NCBI GenBank assembly: GCA_031256815.1
Contig: JAIRPU010000029.1
Span: 1-31,809 of the forward strand
Direction of reading: 5' to 3'
Origin: Spirochaetaceae bacterium
GTDB lineage: Bacteria > Spirochaetota > Spirochaetia > Treponematales > Breznakiellaceae
DNA length: 31,809 nt
Part shown: one piece after another, positions 30,789 to 31,809 of the stretch
Position numbering within the stretch: the stretch's first letter is position 1
How the letters are laid out: each line of letters starts with the position of its first letter
Notes under the pieces: model-generated
Seen by the model: the letters and a program-made list of their open reading frames with translations, nothing else
Database searches by the model: none
What the model was told of the DNA's origin: nothing
Program-made: the position numbers and the translations under genes

Positions 30789-30873
30789 GCGGATTATCAG
30801 GATTAGATAATCAAAGGGGGGAAGTCTCCCCCCTCGCTTCCAAGCCTGCGCTCCGGTCGAAAAGGCCTGCGCT
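30789..30873. repeat. 85-bp direct repeat, right copy
   Basis: Same orientation and almost identical to 30156-30240. It carries a duplicate of the permease 3' codons (in-frame RIIRIR then TAA) although no permease gene precedes it here, followed by the same G-run/C-run hairpin, one base pair longer. Confidence 0.95.
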
Positions 30874-30918
30874 AGCGCGGCCATTCTCCCTCCGCTTGCT
30901 TGTCCGCTACCCCCCTCA

Positions 30919-30937
30919 ACGGGGGTGCTGCCCCCGT
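30919..30937. terminator. Possible hairpin terminator after the LRR gene
   Basis: ACGGGGG at 30919-30925 pairs with CCCCCGT at 30931-30937 around a 5-nt loop, 16 bp beyond the LRR stop codon on the minus strand. There is no T-run, so termination efficiency is uncertain. Confidence 0.35.
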
Positions 30938-30952
30938 AACGCCCCCGCCGGG

Positions 30953-31654
30953 CTATCCGAAAATCGTCCGCGAACCGAAGCGCTGAGTAATGGCGTCCCG
31001 CGTGGCGGCGTCCAGCGAAACGCAGCCCATGAACGCCCCGCGCTCAACCTTTCGCAGCCCTGCCGGAAACGTTACCGTTGTGAGGGATATGCAGCCATAA
31101 AAAGCGTTGCGGTCTATATCCCGCAAACCGGCGGGCAGGGCGATGGTTTTAAGCGCGGCGCAGTCCGCAAACGCGCCTTCTTCAATCTTTTCCAGCCGCT
31201 GAGGCAGGGTAACGGCGGCAAGCGCCGTGCAGCCGCGGAAAGCGTCATCGCCGATTTTCCGCACCGAGTTGGGAATAGTAATTGACGCAAGGCTTGTGCA
31301 GCCCGCAAAGGCGCGGTCGTCAATATCGTCTATACCTTCAGGCAGGGTGATTGACCTAAGCCCCGTGCAGCCAGAAAAAGCGCCTTCGTCAATATCCCGC
31401 GCCGCCTTAACGGTAACAGAGCGGATAGCCGTCTTTCCCGCAAAAGCGCCCCGCCCGATTTTGTCAACCGGCACGCCGCCTATGGCCGCCGGAACAACCA
31501 CATCTACGGCGGTTCCCGTGTAGCCTGTGATGCTAATATAGCCATGCCGGTCTGTGTAGGTCGTAAAATCCGCCTCAGTCTGGGCAAAGGCCCCGCCCGT
31601 GCCGAGCGCCAGCAGCGCCGCAAACAGCCCCGCTTGTAATCCTGCGTTTTTCAT
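30953..31654 (-). CDS. BspA-type leucine-rich-repeat secreted protein
   Basis: The 233-residue protein has a signal peptide (about 1-24, ending AFA) and then an ITGYTGTAVDVVVPAAIGGVPV opening typical of BspA-like proteins. About six LRR_5 (TpLRR) units of roughly 23 residues follow, each with the pattern GAF-x-GC-x-x-L-x-x-(I/V)-T-L-P. Such proteins of oral and gut bacteria mediate binding to host or bacterial surfaces; that role is inferred here. There is no membrane anchor. AGGAGG lies before the ATG and overlaps the stop codon of the upstream gene (TAGGAGG), so the two are co-translated. The coding region is much more GC-rich than the rest of the window. Confidence 0.9.
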   Translation of the reverse strand: MKNAGLQAGLFAALLALGTGGAFAQTEADFTTYTDRHGYISITGYTGTAVDVVVPAAIGGVPVDKIGRGAFAGKTAIRSVTVKAARDIDEGAFSGCTGLRSITLPEGIDDIDDRAFAGCTSLASITIPNSVRKIGDDAFRGCTALAAVTLPQRLEKIEEGAFADCAALKTIALPAGLRDIDRNAFYGCISLTTVTFPAGLRKVERGAFMGCVSLDAATRDAITQRFGSRTIFG

Positions 31655-31662
31655 AAAGCCTC

Positions 31663-31809
31663 CTATTTTTTCACCACATAGTGCGCTTCAATTATATACC
31701 GAAACCCGTGCCTGTCCACCTCGCCGTAGATGATAATGGTATCTTCCGGGCGGAAGGCATACCAATGATGGTCGTCAATCTCCACGGTAACGGTATTCTT
31801 GCCGTCACT
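31663..31809 (-). CDS. C-terminal end of a small OB-fold-like protein (partial)
   Basis: The frame is open from the window edge to a TAG at 31663-31665, giving the last 48 residues. The text VTVEID, then WYAFRPEDTIIIYGEVDR, resembles the end of the bacterial OB-fold (YgiW/YdeI, BOF) domain, in which GEVDRD-like text follows a P-E-D turn. Members of that family are exported stress-linked proteins. The N-terminus and any signal peptide are outside the window. It lies 8 bp upstream of the LRR gene and is probably in one operon with it. Confidence 0.45.
   Translation of the reverse strand, partial: SDGKNTVTVEIDDHHWYAFRPEDTIIIYGEVDRHGFRYIIEAHYVVKK

Noticed and set aside
30156..30873. Insertion sequence carrying hicBA
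   Set aside because: There is no transposase gene and no terminal inverted repeat. The flanks are long direct repeats, so I report them as such.

Overview
The window looks like chromosomal DNA of a spirochaete of the Treponema group. The strongest pointers are two tandem genes for FlaA-type flagellar sheath proteins, a BspA-type leucine-rich-repeat surface protein and several lipoproteins with relaxed lipoboxes. Base composition is moderate overall. A few genes are clearly AT-rich (1-1125, 20351-21085) and some islands are very GC-rich (14930-15100, 20130-20230, 21240-21650, 30880-31809). Species cannot be fixed from the sequence alone.

Layout. 1-1125: end of an EcoRI-family adenine methylase, then an AT-rich NYN-domain nuclease. 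1132-2764 (minus): uppS-cdsA, lipid-carrier and phospholipid synthesis. 2847-5790 (plus): CheY-like receiver, a DegT/aminotransferase-like protein lacking the PLP lysine, and mnmE. 5926-9220 (minus): acyP-prmC-hypothetical-rsmD-alr, tightly packed with small overlaps. 9250-10334: DUF2804 protein and a bidirectional terminator. 10340-11991 (minus): the FlaA pair with a near-consensus promoter. 12093-13213: TPP riboswitch and thiamine-binding lipoprotein ThiB with no permease or ATPase beside it. 13226-13658 (minus): RidA. 13824-14912: a zinc-type URO-D-fold methyltransferase. 15111-20047 (minus): pepF, a TetR regulator, a PF10023 aminopeptidase and a BatD/BatE-like membrane protein, transcribed as one tight run.

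20048-21660 is the most unusual part. An AT-rich family 2 glycosyltransferase sits downstream of a 13-G homopolymer that directly follows a TTGAC box. Two related GC-rich repeats flank it, and a run of five perfect hairpins follows it. This has the form of a phase-variable, possibly mobile, surface-glycosylation locus.

21664-30177 is one long transport operon with a structured leader: binding lipoprotein, two permeases, two ATPases, then a second binding lipoprotein and two more permeases. It reads as two nickel/peptide-type importers sharing one ATPase pair. A HicBA toxin-antitoxin module follows, bracketed by 85-bp direct repeats, the first of which contains the 3' end of the last permease gene. 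The window ends (minus) in a BspA-type LRR protein preceded by the tail of a small OB-fold-like protein.

No rRNA, tRNA, CRISPR array or transposase gene was recognised.
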